Assembly (NCBI RefSeq): GCF_965232525.1
Contig: NZ_OZ246980.1
Location: 3,906,001-3,970,000, forward strand
Origin: Bauldia sp965232525
GTDB taxonomy: Bacteria; Pseudomonadota; Alphaproteobacteria; Rhizobiales; Kaistiaceae
Length of the DNA: 64,000 nucleotides
Direction: 5' to 3'
This document shows positions 16,287 to 25,223 of the stretch, in pieces. The notes under the pieces are model-generated. The model searched no databases. It was not told the DNA's origin and saw only the letters and a list, made by a program, of their open reading frames with translations. The translations under genes were made by a program, and so were the position numbers. Each line of letters opens with the position of its first letter. Position 1 is the stretch's first letter.

Positions 16287-17669
16287 TCAGGTCGCCAGTG
16301 CAGCCAGCACCCGTGCCCACGAGCGGATTCCGCCCCGGAAGCTCGACACGTCGTACTTCTCGTTCGGTGAATGAATCCGGTCGTCGTCGAGGGCGAAGCC
16401 GATCATTAGCGAATCGATCCCGAGCGCCTGCTTGAGTTCGCCGACCACGGGAATCGACCCGCCGGAGCCGACCAGCGCCGGCTCCATCCCCCACTCGTCG
16501 GTGAGCGCCGCCCGCGCCCGCGACAGCGCGTCGCCGGTGAACGGCAGCCGCAGCGCCTGCGCCCCGCCATGTTCGGCGAAGGTGACGCTGCAGTCCGCGG
16601 GCAAATGCCCCTCGACGAAATCGCGAAAATTCCGCCGAATCTGGTCCGGGTCCTGCCCACCGACCAGCCGAAACGAGATCTTCGCCGACGCCTTGGCCGG
16701 GATCACGGTCTTGAACCCCTCGCCGGTGTAGCCGCCGGTGATACCGTTGACCTCACAGGTCGGCCGCGCCCAGATCTGCTCTAGCACGGAGCGCCCGGTC
16801 TCGCCGGCGGGCAGCGACAGTCCCACGTCCCCGAGAAAGGCGTCCGAGTCGAAGCCGAGCGAATCCCACAGCGCCTTGACGTCGGCCGGCAGGTCGTCGA
16901 CCCCGTCATAGAAACCGGGGACCGTCACCCGGCCGTCGGCGTCGCGAAGTCGCGCGATGATATCGGCGAGTACGTGGATCGGATTGCGGGCGGCACCGCC
17001 ATAGAGGCCCGAGTGCAGGTCCCGGTCCGCGGCAGTGATGGTGATCTCCTCGCCGACCAGGCCGCGCAGCATCACCGTGATCGCCGGCCGCTGCCGGTCC
17101 CACATGTCGGTGTCGCAGACCAGCGCCAGGTCGGCGCGCAGGTCCTCGGCATTGGCTTCGAGGAACGGCTTGAGACTCGGGCTGCCGGATTCTTCCTCGC
17201 CTTCGAACAGCACCGAGACCCTGATCGGCAGGGACCCGGTCACCGCCTTCCACGCCCGGCAGGCCTCGACGAAGGTCATCAGCTGCCCCTTGTCGTCGGA
17301 GGCGCCCCGGGCAACGATCTGTTCGTGACCGTCGACGGTTTCGATCCGTGGTTCGAACGGTGGCGAATCCCATTCGTCGAGCGGATCGACCGGCTGCACG
17401 TCGTAGTGGCCGTAGAACAGGACATGCGGCCCGCCGGCATCGTCCGGATCGTGGGCGACCACCATCGGGTGCCCGGTCGTCGGCCGCACCGACGCGGCGA
17501 ACCCGATCCCGTCGAGCTCCCCCGACAACCAATCGGCCGCCGCTCGCACCTGCTCGCGATAGGCCGGGTCGGTCGAGATGCTCTCGATCCTGAGGAGATG
17601 GAACAGCCGGTCGAGGCTCGCCGGCAGATTGGCGTCGATATGGGACAGAACGTCGTCGAGCATGGTCAC
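16287..17669 (-). CDS. M20 family metallopeptidase (dipeptidase/carnosinase-like)
   Basis: A 460-residue zinc exopeptidase. The first metal site VLFYGHYDVQPVDP (about 87-100), GASDDKGQLM with bridging Asp (about 126), FEGEEESGSPS with catalytic Glu (about 160) and CDTDMW (about 186) match the M20 family. A dimerisation domain follows from about 210, then the C-terminal metal-binding FALDDDRIHSPNEKYDV. GTG at 17669 is preferred because AGGAG lies seven bases upstream; ATG 17663 is two codons later and too far from it. No operon partner. Cleaves short peptides in the cytoplasm; exact specificity not predictable. Confidence 0.92.
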   Translation of the reverse strand: MTMLDDVLSHIDANLPASLDRLFHLLRIESISTDPAYREQVRAAADWLSGELDGIGFAASVRPTTGHPMVVAHDPDDAGGPHVLFYGHYDVQPVDPLDEWDSPPFEPRIETVDGHEQIVARGASDDKGQLMTFVEACRAWKAVTGSLPIRVSVLFEGEEESGSPSLKPFLEANAEDLRADLALVCDTDMWDRQRPAITVMLRGLVGEEITITAADRDLHSGLYGGAARNPIHVLADIIARLRDADGRVTVPGFYDGVDDLPADVKALWDSLGFDSDAFLGDVGLSLPAGETGRSVLEQIWARPTCEVNGITGGYTGEGFKTVIPAKASAKISFRLVGGQDPDQIRRNFRDFVEGHLPADCSVTFAEHGGAQALRLPFTGDALSRARAALTDEWGMEPALVGSGGSIPVVGELKQALGIDSLMIGFALDDDRIHSPNEKYDVSSFRGGIRSWARVLAALAT

Positions 17670-18534
17670 CGGTTGTCTCCTGTCAGGCGGCCGTTGTCGT
17701 CCTTCGATATCCGAAAACCGCTCCGAATGCGCGGACCGTGTGACGCGGCTGTCTCCCCACCCTGCGGAACTCCTCTGCGTAGGTGCTGACCGCACGCACC
17801 ACCCCTCTCCCCCTGCGGAAGTTTGGTTTGGTGTTCGCGCACGACAGCGGGATCTCGTCACCGGTCGTCCTCTGGCTTGACCAGAGGACCCGGTATCACC
17901 GGCACACGGCCGGGCCATGAAGCGTCAAAGCCCGCATCGCGATCATCACCGGAGCGGCGGTTTCGATGGGTCCTCTGGTCAAGCCAGAGGACGACGTGGA
18001 GCGAGTTTGCCCGCCGCTCGTCTGCCGTTAGCAGAATTCTCGTGACGCTTTCTCCCTGTCGGAGTCGATCGGACCCGCGTGCTTCGAGGCCGCCTTTCGG
18101 CGGCTCCTCAGCATGAGGAGGGTTAGTATCGTTCCGACGCATCACAGGAGGCACCGCCCGCAGGGTGGTGGGTGGGGAATCCGCGAAAGACAAACAGCTT
18201 CTGTTGGTCTTCAACCCCACCAGTTTCTTCACCGAACCCCACCCGTCCGGCGCTTCCGCGCCGGCCACCCTCCCCGCGCCGGGGAGGGACTCGCGGTTGC
18301 CACGCCGGCGACAAAATGAGCCGAGCCTCAAGAAGTCACAGCCAGATGCAACGAACGCACGACATCGCTGCGACGACACAATACCGGTATCGGCGAGACA
18401 TGACGTCGATACCGCCATCCCTCCCCGCGCCGGGGAGGGGGGACCGCCCGCAGGGTGGTGGGTGGGGTCAACACCGCTGGTCCGAGCGCGGCACCTCCGG
18501 TACGCTCGTGTTCACGGGATCAGGAGCACCGCCC
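17670..18534. other. repeat-filled intergenic region
   Basis: No gene supported. It holds the second 134-bp palindrome-ended element (17864-17995), a hairpin repeat at about 18074-18121 (GAGGCCGCC...GGCGGCTCCTC), a module A-B unit missing the first hairpin (about 18145-18288, spacer 59 bp) and a further module A at about 18418-18473, directly before the next gene. Confidence 0.7.
17864..17995 (-). repeat. 134-bp element with palindromic ends, copy 2 (inverted)
   Basis: Same palindromic ends (GTCCTCTGGCTTGACCAG and its partner) as 1822-1955, with a homologous interior in opposite orientation. The ends are conserved better than the interior. Confidence 0.8.
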
Positions 18535-18882
18535 ATGGATGACCTCGTTGCCGCCATCGCGACCGATTGCGGGCTCGACACCGACACCGCTCGCACCGTG
18601 GCGGTCGTGATCCTCAAATTCCTGGAAAGCGCCGGCCCGGCCGACCAGACGCGGGCGCTGATCGACGCACTGCCCGGCGCGCGGGAAGCGATGGCGGCGA
18701 ACGCGGCGGGCAGCAGCCCGGGCCTCCTCGGCGCGTTCAGCGACCTGAGCGCCGCCGGCCTCGGCACCGAGCAGATCCAGACCGCGGCCCGAAGTTTTGG
18801 CACATTCGCCCGCGGCCAGGCCGGCGACGAAGCCGTCGATGCCGTCGTGTCGTCGATCCCCGGCCTCGGACCGTTCGTCTGA
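18535..18882 (+). CDS. small alpha-helical protein, DUF2267/DUF2780-like
   Basis: A 115-residue protein with no signal peptide or membrane segment. The first helix (MDDLVAAIATDCGLDTDTAR) and the following VILKFLESAGPADQTRALIDALP resemble the DUF2267/DUF2780 helical repeats, then a Gly-rich C-terminal part ending in PGLGPFV. ATG 18535 is chosen because AGGAG lies eight bases upstream. Function unknown. It is 66 bp upstream of the MmcQ gene and on the same strand. Confidence 0.7.
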   Translation: MDDLVAAIATDCGLDTDTARTVAVVILKFLESAGPADQTRALIDALPGAREAMAANAAGSSPGLLGAFSDLSAAGLGTEQIQTAARSFGTFARGQAGDEAVDAVVSSIPGLGPFV

Positions 18883-18948
18883 GCCTCCGTTTGCCCGTCC
18901 GGCGGCCCGCCGCCTATAAGACGCGGCAGACCAACTGCCGGGACTCCC

Positions 18949-19314
18949 ATGACGCCTGAGGATTTCAACGCCTTCTGTGGCACCCTTCCCGCCACCAGCC
19001 ACGTGGTCCAATGGGGCAATGCCGATGTCTGGAAGGTCGGCGGCAAGGTTTTCGCCATCTGCGGCTGGAGCGACGATGGTCGCGCGGTCACCTTTAAGGT
19101 CTCCAAGCTCACCTACGAGATCCTGAAGGAACAGGAGGGCCTGCGGCCCGCACCGTATCTCGCCTCACGCGGCATGACCTGGATCCAGAACTATCGCGAG
19201 CCCGGCCTAGACGACGATGCGCTCCGCGATTACTTGCGCGAATCCCACCGGATCGTCTCTCTCGGCCTGACGAAAAAACGTCAGAAAGAGCTCGGGCTCA
19301 ACCAGGACGGATGA
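18949..19314 (+). CDS. MmcQ/YjbR family protein
   Basis: A 121-residue cytoplasmic protein. MTPEDFNAFCGTLPATSHVV, WKVGGKVFAI and LRDYLRESHRIVSLGLTKKRQ are the standard landmarks of the family, which has a double-wing DNA-binding fold but little functional data. Its stop overlaps the start of mutA (ATGA at 19311-19314), so the two are co-translated. Confidence 0.9.
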   Translation: MTPEDFNAFCGTLPATSHVVQWGNADVWKVGGKVFAICGWSDDGRAVTFKVSKLTYEILKEQEGLRPAPYLASRGMTWIQNYREPGLDDDALRDYLRESHRIVSLGLTKKRQKELGLNQDG

Positions 19315-21020
19315 CCATCACCAAAGACATCCCCACGGACCTGATCGCGGCCGCGAAGGCGCTCGCCGCGCGGACCAAGGGCGTCGACCCCGCCGACCTG
19401 ATTGCCCGCACCGACGACGGGCTTTCCCTCGGCCCGATCTATCCGGCCGCGACCGCGACGTCGGGTCTGCGGAGCAACGCCTGGTCCGTCTATCAGCGGA
19501 TCGACGCCACTGACCCGGACGCCGCTGCCATCGCGATCGCGATCAGCGGCGGCGCGCGGGGGGTGACCCTGGTGTCAGTGCCCGACGACTGGCCGGCCTT
19601 TTTGCGGCGTTTGCCATTCGAGACCTTCGACATCCGGATCGATACATCTGTCGTCCCCGCGGTCGACAACGACCTGTCGGCGATCCTCGTGGATTCAGGT
19701 CAACTTCAGAATATCGTTTCCGTCGTCCATGATCCGGTCACGGCTGTTGCGATTGGTGACGCGCCCCGAATGGCGCCAACCGAGGCCTTCGACGCGTTCC
19801 TGAAGGTGAGCACCGCGATCACCGCCCATGAGGCATTTGGCTTTACGATCGTCGCCGACGGACGGCCGTGGCACAACGCCGGTGCATCGGAAGCCCAGGA
19901 ATTCGCCGCGGTCCTCGGTTCGGTCGTGGCCTATCTCCGCCACGCGGAGTCCCGCGGCGCTGATCTCGAGAAAATAGCCCACCAGCTCGGCGTCATGCTC
20001 GCCGCCGATTGCGATCAGTTCGTCACAATCGCCAAGTTCCGTGCCGCGCGCCTGCTGTTGGCGCGGCTTGCCGAAGTCCTGGCATTGCCGGTGGACGCCA
20101 TATCGATCCACGCCGAGACCGGTTGGCGGATGATGTGCCGCCGCGACCCGTATCTGAACCTCTTGCGCATGACCACCGCGACACTGGCCGCGGCAGCCGG
20201 CGGCGCGGCCAGCATCACTACGCTGCCCTACGACTTGCGCGCATCGCCGTTTGCCGACCGCATGGCCCGCAACCTGCAGACCGTGGCGCGCGACGAAGCC
20301 GCCCTCAACCGTGTCGCCGATCCCGGCGCCGGGTCGGGCGCGGTCGAAGCCCTTACCGACGAGATCGCCTCCGCTGCCTGGACCGCGTTTCAGCAACTGG
20401 AGACCGAAGGCGGTCTGCTCGCCTCGATCGAAGCCGGCGCGGTCCAGAAACGCATCGCCGAGATGGCGGCGCAGCGCCGCGACCGCGTCGCCCGCCGCGA
20501 GATCGAGATCGTCGGCGTTAACACCCATGTCGACCGCACGGTCCCGCTACCCCCGCCGGTTGACGCACCATCGGAGGCCAATACGGGCGCGCGCACGCTC
20601 CATCCGGAGCGCCTCGCCGAGCCGTTCGAGCGGCTGTGCGACCGCGCCGCCACGATGGCCGAGACCGGCGTCCGGCCGGCCGTGTTCGTGGCGGCGCTCG
20701 ACGGCGCTGACACCGGACCAACCTCCGATGCCCTCGCCACCTTTGGTTTGACCGTCCTCGACGAAGGCAGGGTCGACGGCACACAAGAACTGATCGCCCG
20801 CTTCGCGCAATCGGGAGCAAAGGCGGCAGCCATCATCGCCGGCAACGATGCCGTGGACATCGCCGCGACGGTCACGGCCCTCAGAGACGCCGGCGCCGCC
20901 TTCGTGGTTGTGGCCGGCGATGCCGAGGTCCCCGGTGCCGACGCTACGCTCGGTCCGACCACCGACTTGCCGGCGCTGGGAAGCCGCATCCTCGACGCCA
21001 TCGTCGCGGCCCCGAACTAG
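19311..21020 (+). CDS. mutA: methylmalonyl-CoA mutase small (beta) subunit
   Basis: A 569-residue non-catalytic subunit of B12-dependent methylmalonyl-CoA mutase, which interconverts methylmalonyl-CoA and succinyl-CoA. It has the mutase TIM-barrel (TSGLRSNAWSVYQRIDATDP, SIHAETGWRMMCRRDPYLNLLRMTTATLAAAAGGA) and a C-terminal B12-like domain in which the cobalamin DxHxxG motif is absent, as normal for this subunit. Start overlaps the MmcQ stop. Its TAG stop is the first codon of an inverted-repeat element. The catalytic subunit gene is not adjacent but 1.86 kb further on, behind three unrelated genes. Confidence 0.92.
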   Translation: MTITKDIPTDLIAAAKALAARTKGVDPADLIARTDDGLSLGPIYPAATATSGLRSNAWSVYQRIDATDPDAAAIAIAISGGARGVTLVSVPDDWPAFLRRLPFETFDIRIDTSVVPAVDNDLSAILVDSGQLQNIVSVVHDPVTAVAIGDAPRMAPTEAFDAFLKVSTAITAHEAFGFTIVADGRPWHNAGASEAQEFAAVLGSVVAYLRHAESRGADLEKIAHQLGVMLAADCDQFVTIAKFRAARLLLARLAEVLALPVDAISIHAETGWRMMCRRDPYLNLLRMTTATLAAAAGGAASITTLPYDLRASPFADRMARNLQTVARDEAALNRVADPGAGSGAVEALTDEIASAAWTAFQQLETEGGLLASIEAGAVQKRIAEMAAQRRDRVARREIEIVGVNTHVDRTVPLPPPVDAPSEANTGARTLHPERLAEPFERLCDRAATMAETGVRPAVFVAALDGADTGPTSDALATFGLTVLDEGRVDGTQELIARFAQSGAKAAAIIAGNDAVDIAATVTALRDAGAAFVVVAGDAEVPGADATLGPTTDLPALGSRILDAIVAAPN

Positions 21021-21095
21021 TGGAACGAATTTGACATTTGAGTCCCATGTGCGGCCAAGCTCTCGCTCAAATGTCGAATTCAAAAGTTCCACTAG
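21017..21095. repeat. 79-bp hairpin element 1 (CTAGTGGAAC ends)
   Basis: Terminal inverted repeats CTAGTGGAAC (21017) and GTTCCACTAG (to 21095), with inner complementary arms around TTTGACATTTGAG and CTCAAATGTCGAA. AT-richer than its surroundings. It supplies the stop codon of mutA (TAG 21018-21020). Looks like a small palindromic transposable repeat. Confidence 0.8.
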
Positions 21096-21108
21096 AAACA
21101 TAGACTTG

Positions 21109-21185
21109 CTAGTGGTTCTTATGACTCCGACATTTGCCTGAGCGGGTGTTGCAAGGGGTAGCAAATGTCGGAGTCGAACCACTAG
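21109..21185. repeat. 77-bp hairpin element 2 (CTAGTGGTTC ends)
   Basis: Terminal inverted repeats CTAGTGGTTC (21109) and GAACCACTAG (to 21185), with inner arms GACTCCGACATTTGC and GCAAATGTCGGAGTC. It is related to element 1, thirteen bases upstream, in its ends and the ACATTTG core, but differs in the arms, each element keeping its own complementarity. Confidence 0.8.
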
Positions 21186-21252
21186 TGTGTTCAGTCCGGT
21201 CATTTGCGGGATTGGACCGAGGTTGAACCGACAATGAGACGTCTAGGAGATA

Positions 21253-21354
21253 TCAACGTACATTGCCCAGACCACCAGGTGCTGGCATGATCACGTCAAC
21301 GAGACCATCCAACGGGTGGGTATCGGATTGAGGCCACTCGATACGAAGGGCCAT
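21253..21354 (-). pseudogene. N-terminal remnant of a gene divergent from the Cys-rich gene
   Basis: A 33-codon ORF (start MALRIEWPQSDTHPLDGLVD) whose last 23 residues match the reading frame upstream of the Cys-rich gene near 60.4 kb: D(T/I)HP(L/I)DG(L/F)VD(V/T)IMPA, then GLGN. DNA differences between the two are mostly at third codon positions, so the sequence was once protein coding. Here it ends at a TGA after GNVR, while the other copy continues to a longer C-terminus. Confidence 0.55.
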
Positions 21355-21391
21355 CCTGTGAGTATTGAGGCATAACAAGGCGGAAACAGCG

Positions 21392-21748
21392 ATGAGAGAT
21401 TTGGTCGCGATTCTTATGGTGGGCGGCTGCTCATTGTTGTGGTCGGGCGCCGTGGCCGTCAGCGGAGAAGCCGAGCTACACTGCGGTGGGCGGAGTTGCA
21501 ATTGGACCGAAGAAATCGGGCCGTCCGGGTCGAAATCGTTTAATGGATATTGCGACGGATTGGGCAACACCCAGTTAACCGCCAGTAACTCGGCCTTGAT
21601 CTGTCACAAGGCAAAGGGTCTGACCTGCACGGCTGCATGGATCGTAGTCAGCACCGACCCGCACTACTGGAGCTGCACGTGCACCAATTGGAACGACAAG
21701 CAGGAGGCTCACCCGGACATCGATATTTCTTGCCCCGCCCCGAGCTGA
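21392..21748 (+). CDS. small secreted cysteine-rich protein, family copy 1
   Basis: A 118-residue exported protein with a signal peptide (MRDLVAILMVGGCSLLWSGA) and about ten Cys in the mature part, ending SCTCTNW...DIDISCP. It resembles the protein at 60445 (shared TASNS, then a Cys, TC, a W-x-C-x-C pair and I-x-C-P at the end), so disulfide bonding in the periplasm or outside is likely. ATG at 21392 starts the signal peptide. Base composition is lower in GC than the neighbouring mutA. Inserted between mutA and mutB. Function unknown; no known fold recognised. Confidence 0.7.
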   Translation: MRDLVAILMVGGCSLLWSGAVAVSGEAELHCGGRSCNWTEEIGPSGSKSFNGYCDGLGNTQLTASNSALICHKAKGLTCTAAWIVVSTDPHYWSCTCTNWNDKQEAHPDIDISCPAPS

Positions 21749-21832
21749 GTCTCGGGCAATGGGCACGGTTCGTCCGTTCCACACCTGGGTGTTGACGCGC
21801 CCGCGAAGACTCCAAAGCCGCCCCGCCCTCCC

Positions 21833-22288
21833 TTACTCGACGACGGTGATCTGCGTCCGCTTCATGCCGACGGTCTCGACCGCCTGGTAGAACAGAGCCG
21901 AATGCGCCAGCGACAGGCGGACGCAGCCGTGCGAAGCCGGCGCGCCGAGCTTGTCGACCTCGCCGGTGCCGTGCACCGCATAACCGGGGCTATAGAACAC
22001 CGAATACGGCATCGGCGCGTTGTCGTAGGTGTCGGAGCGATGATCCCGCGCCATCCACGAGGCGCGCCACGTGCCGGTCGGTGTCTCGAAGCCTTCCTTG
22101 CCGGTCGAGACCGGAAACACGTGGTTCTGGCGCCGGCCGCGCTTGTCGCGGATGACCAGCTTCATCGTCTGCTGCGACAGCGAGACGGTGGCAACCACCT
22201 TCGATCGGTCGCGGAACCAGCCCGCCTCCGCCGGCATCGACCACAGTGCCAGGGCGATCAACGTGAACGCGACAGCAACCAAACGCAT
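21833..22288 (-). CDS. L,D-transpeptidase (YkuD domain)
   Basis: A 151-residue exported enzyme: signal peptide (MRLVAVAFTLIALALWSMPAEA), then a YkuD domain from about residue 33 to the end with the catalytic SHGCVRL motif (Cys near 129) and the His-Gly pair in YAVHGTG. Such enzymes make 3-3 cross-links in peptidoglycan or attach proteins to it. ATG 22288 follows GGAAGG by eight bases. The mature part is almost only the catalytic domain, without LysM or PG-binding modules. Confidence 0.9.
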   Translation of the reverse strand: MRLVAVAFTLIALALWSMPAEAGWFRDRSKVVATVSLSQQTMKLVIRDKRGRRQNHVFPVSTGKEGFETPTGTWRASWMARDHRSDTYDNAPMPYSVFYSPGYAVHGTGEVDKLGAPASHGCVRLSLAHSALFYQAVETVGMKRTQITVVE

Positions 22289-22491
22289 GACACTTGCCTT
22301 CCAGAACTGACCCGCCAACTCGCCCAGCGGGACGCTCCTTTTTATCATAATGCGCCGGCAGCCGGAGTCACGACCCCGCGAGGTTCGGGCCGGCGCGACC
22401 GCAAAGCGCGAATTTGATCGACGCGATTGCGATTACTGGCAAAAACAGGCAGAATCACCGGAGACATCCAACGACAGTTCCCGGGGGCAAG

Positions 22492-22887
22492 ATGCCCGTG
22501 AATCCCTCCCGTGCAATCCGATTGATGTTCGCCCGTGCCTTGGCCGTCGTCGCGGTCGTGGCCCTTGCCATCCCCGTCGCCACCGACACTGCCGCCGCCG
22601 GTCGGTTCGACGGAGATTGGAAGGTCTACGTCTATGGCGCCCCCGGCAAGTGCGCGTTCGGCTACCGCCTGCCGCTCACCATCGATGATGGCGACGTCCT
22701 CTACAAAGGCCGCAAGGTTCACCCGCGGGTGATCGGCGTATCGTCGGCCGGCGCCGTGGCGATCCAGCTCGGCAGCGGCCGCAACGTCGTCACCGGAACC
22801 GGCGCGCTCAATGCCCGGCGCGGGTCGGGCAAATGGTCGGCGCCCCGCTTCCGCTGCACCGGCTGGTGGCGCGCCGTGAAGCAATGA
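22492..22887 (+). CDS. exported hypothetical protein upstream of mutB
   Basis: A 131-residue protein with an N-terminal signal sequence (RALAVVAVVALAIPVATDTAAA) and a small beta-rich domain starting GRFDGDWKVYVYGAPGKCAF, with two Cys (CAF and FRCTGWW) that could form a disulfide. The GxFDGxW opening occurs in many exported alphaproteobacterial proteins of unknown function. Its TGA overlaps the ATG of mutB (22884-22887), giving translational coupling despite no obvious functional link. ATG at 22525 is an alternative start. Confidence 0.7.
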   Translation: MPVNPSRAIRLMFARALAVVAVVALAIPVATDTAAAGRFDGDWKVYVYGAPGKCAFGYRLPLTIDDGDVLYKGRKVHPRVIGVSSAGAVAIQLGSGRNVVTGTGALNARRGSGKWSAPRFRCTGWWRAVKQ

Positions 22888-25145
22888 CCGCTTCGGCCGG
22901 CCCGGCCGAGGCATCCCAGCACCGTCGCCGCGACGCGCGCCGCATTCCCGACTTCACCGGCATCGACTGGCGGCGTCCTGACCTGTCGGCAACGCCTGAG
23001 ATCCGTGACCGCGATTGGGACACGCCCGAGGGCATCCGCGTCCGCCGGGAATATCGCCCGTCGGACATCGCGGACCTGCCGGCCGTCGATGGCTGGCCCG
23101 GCGAACCGCCTTATCTGCGCGGTCCCTACCCGACTATGTACATCACCCGGCCATGGACGGTGCGCCAGTATGCCGGCTTCTCCACCGCCGAGGATTCCAA
23201 CGCCTTCTACCGCCGCAACCTCGCCGCCGGCCAGCGCGGCCTATCGGTCGCCTTCGACCTGCCGACTCATCGCGGCTACGATTCCGACGACCCCCGCATC
23301 GCCGCCGATGTCGGCATGGCCGGCGTCGCCATCGATTCGATCCTCGACATGCGCACCCTGTTCGACGGCATCCCGCTCGACCGGATGAGCGTGTCGATGA
23401 CCATGAACGGCGCGGTGCTGCCGATCATGGCGCTTTACATCGTCGCCGCGGAGGAACAGGGCGTGGCGCCGGCGGCGCTGACCGGGACCATCCAGAACGA
23501 CATCCTCAAGGAGTTCATGGTCCGCAACACCTTCATCTATCCGCCGGCGCCGTCGATGCGCATCGTCGCCGATATCATGGCCTACACCGCCGAGCATATG
23601 CCGCGCTTCAACCCGATTTCGGTGTCGGGCTACCATATGCAGGAGGCTGGCGCGTCGGCCGATCTCGAACTCGCCTATACGCTCGCCGACGGCCTCGAAT
23701 ACGTGAAAGCCGCGCGCGACCGCGGGCTGCCGGTCGACCGCTTCGCACCGCGTATCTCCTTCTTCTTCGGCATCGGCATGAACTTCTTCATGGAGGTCGC
23801 CAAGCTCCGCGCCGCGCGGGTGCTGTGGGCCGACCTGATGACCGAGCGCTTCGATCCGCAAGACAAGCGCTCGCTAATGCTCCGCGCCCATTGCCAGACC
23901 TCCGGCTGGTCGCTTGCCGCCCACGATGTCTTCAACAACGTCATCCGCACCGCGATCGAGGCGATGGCCGCGACCCAGGGCCAGACCCAGTCGCTCCACA
24001 CCAACGCCCTCGACGAGGCGCTGGCACTGCCGTCCGATTTCTCCGCCCGCATCGCCCGCAACACCCAGCTCTTCCTCCAGAAGGAAGCCGGCACCACCCG
24101 CATCATCGACCCGTGGGGCGGCTCCTACTATGTCGAGCGGCTGACCGCCGACCTGATCGCCCGCGCCCGCGAACATATCGCCGAAGTCGACGGCCTCGGC
24201 GGCATGGCCCGCGCCATCGAGGCCGGCGTGCCCAAGCGGCGGATCGAGGAGGCCGCGACCCGCACCCAGGCGCGGATCGACTCCGGCCGCCAGGTGCTGG
24301 TCGGCGTCAACCGCTACCGCCCGGAAGACGAGCCGCCGATCGAACTCCTGCGGGTTGACAACTCGGCGGTACGCGCCGCCCAGATCGAGAAGCTGAAGGC
24401 GCTGCGCGCGGACCGCGGCGAAGCCGCCTGCCTCGCTGCCCTGGGCGCCCTGACCGCAGCGGCCCGCGACGATACCGGCAACCTGCTCGACCTTGCCGTC
24501 GGCGCGGCCCGGGCCCGGGCCACCGTCGGCGAGATCAGCGATGCACTCGAAGCCGCCTTCGGACGGTTCCAGCCCGACACCTCGGTCTCCACCGGCATCT
24601 ACAGCGAGGAGGCCGGTCCCGACCCGTCGCTCCGGGCCGCTCGCCATCTCGCCGAGAAATTCGCCGACGACGACGGCCGTGCGCCGTCGATCCTGGTCGC
24701 CAAGATCGGCCAGGACGGCCACGACCGCGGCCAGAAGGTGATCGCCTCAGCCTTCACCGATGTCGGTTTCGACGTGGTCCTCGGTCCGCTGTTCCAGTCG
24801 CCGGAGGAGGCCGCCGCGCTTGCCATCGAAAAGGACGTCCACATCGTCGGTATCTCGACGCTCGCCGCCGGTCACCTGATCACCGTGCCAGCCGTCAAAC
24901 GCGCGCTCGAAGCCGCCGGCCGGCCGGACATCATGGTGGTGGTCGGCGGCGTCGTCCCGCCGGAGGATTATGAGGCGCTCCGCGACGCTGGTGCTGCTGC
25001 CATCTTCGCCCCCGGCACGCCGATCGCCGGCGCCGCCGCCACGCTGATCGACACCCTCAACCAGCGCCTCGGCTACGAGCCGCCACCGCGGCTCAACGAA
25101 CCGCAGGGCGACCTGACCTGGCGAATCGTCTCGACTGACCGCTGA
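22884..25145 (+). CDS. mutB: methylmalonyl-CoA mutase large (alpha, catalytic) subunit
   Basis: A 753-residue B12 enzyme. The substrate barrel holds RPWTVRQYAGFSTAEDSNAF (about 87-106), GLSVAFDLPTHRGYDSD and the TSGWSLAAHDVFNNVIRT segment; the C-terminal cobalamin domain (from about 605) has QDGHDRGQKVI, i.e. DxHxxG with the lower-axial His, then GISTLAAGH and VGGVVPPED. All residues expected of an active subunit are present. The ATG at 22884 is chosen for its overlap with the preceding stop. Carries out the last step of propionyl-CoA conversion to succinyl-CoA. Confidence 0.96.
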   Translation: MTASAGPAEASQHRRRDARRIPDFTGIDWRRPDLSATPEIRDRDWDTPEGIRVRREYRPSDIADLPAVDGWPGEPPYLRGPYPTMYITRPWTVRQYAGFSTAEDSNAFYRRNLAAGQRGLSVAFDLPTHRGYDSDDPRIAADVGMAGVAIDSILDMRTLFDGIPLDRMSVSMTMNGAVLPIMALYIVAAEEQGVAPAALTGTIQNDILKEFMVRNTFIYPPAPSMRIVADIMAYTAEHMPRFNPISVSGYHMQEAGASADLELAYTLADGLEYVKAARDRGLPVDRFAPRISFFFGIGMNFFMEVAKLRAARVLWADLMTERFDPQDKRSLMLRAHCQTSGWSLAAHDVFNNVIRTAIEAMAATQGQTQSLHTNALDEALALPSDFSARIARNTQLFLQKEAGTTRIIDPWGGSYYVERLTADLIARAREHIAEVDGLGGMARAIEAGVPKRRIEEAATRTQARIDSGRQVLVGVNRYRPEDEPPIELLRVDNSAVRAAQIEKLKALRADRGEAACLAALGALTAAARDDTGNLLDLAVGAARARATVGEISDALEAAFGRFQPDTSVSTGIYSEEAGPDPSLRAARHLAEKFADDDGRAPSILVAKIGQDGHDRGQKVIASAFTDVGFDVVLGPLFQSPEEAAALAIEKDVHIVGISTLAAGHLITVPAVKRALEAAGRPDIMVVVGGVVPPEDYEALRDAGAAAIFAPGTPIAGAAATLIDTLNQRLGYEPPPRLNEPQGDLTWRIVSTDR

Positions 25146-25223
25146 CGCCGCCCCCTCCCAATTGAGATGCCACGGCGATCGACATAGGCTGCCATCGACG
25201 GAAGACGAGGGCCCTCAGGCGCA

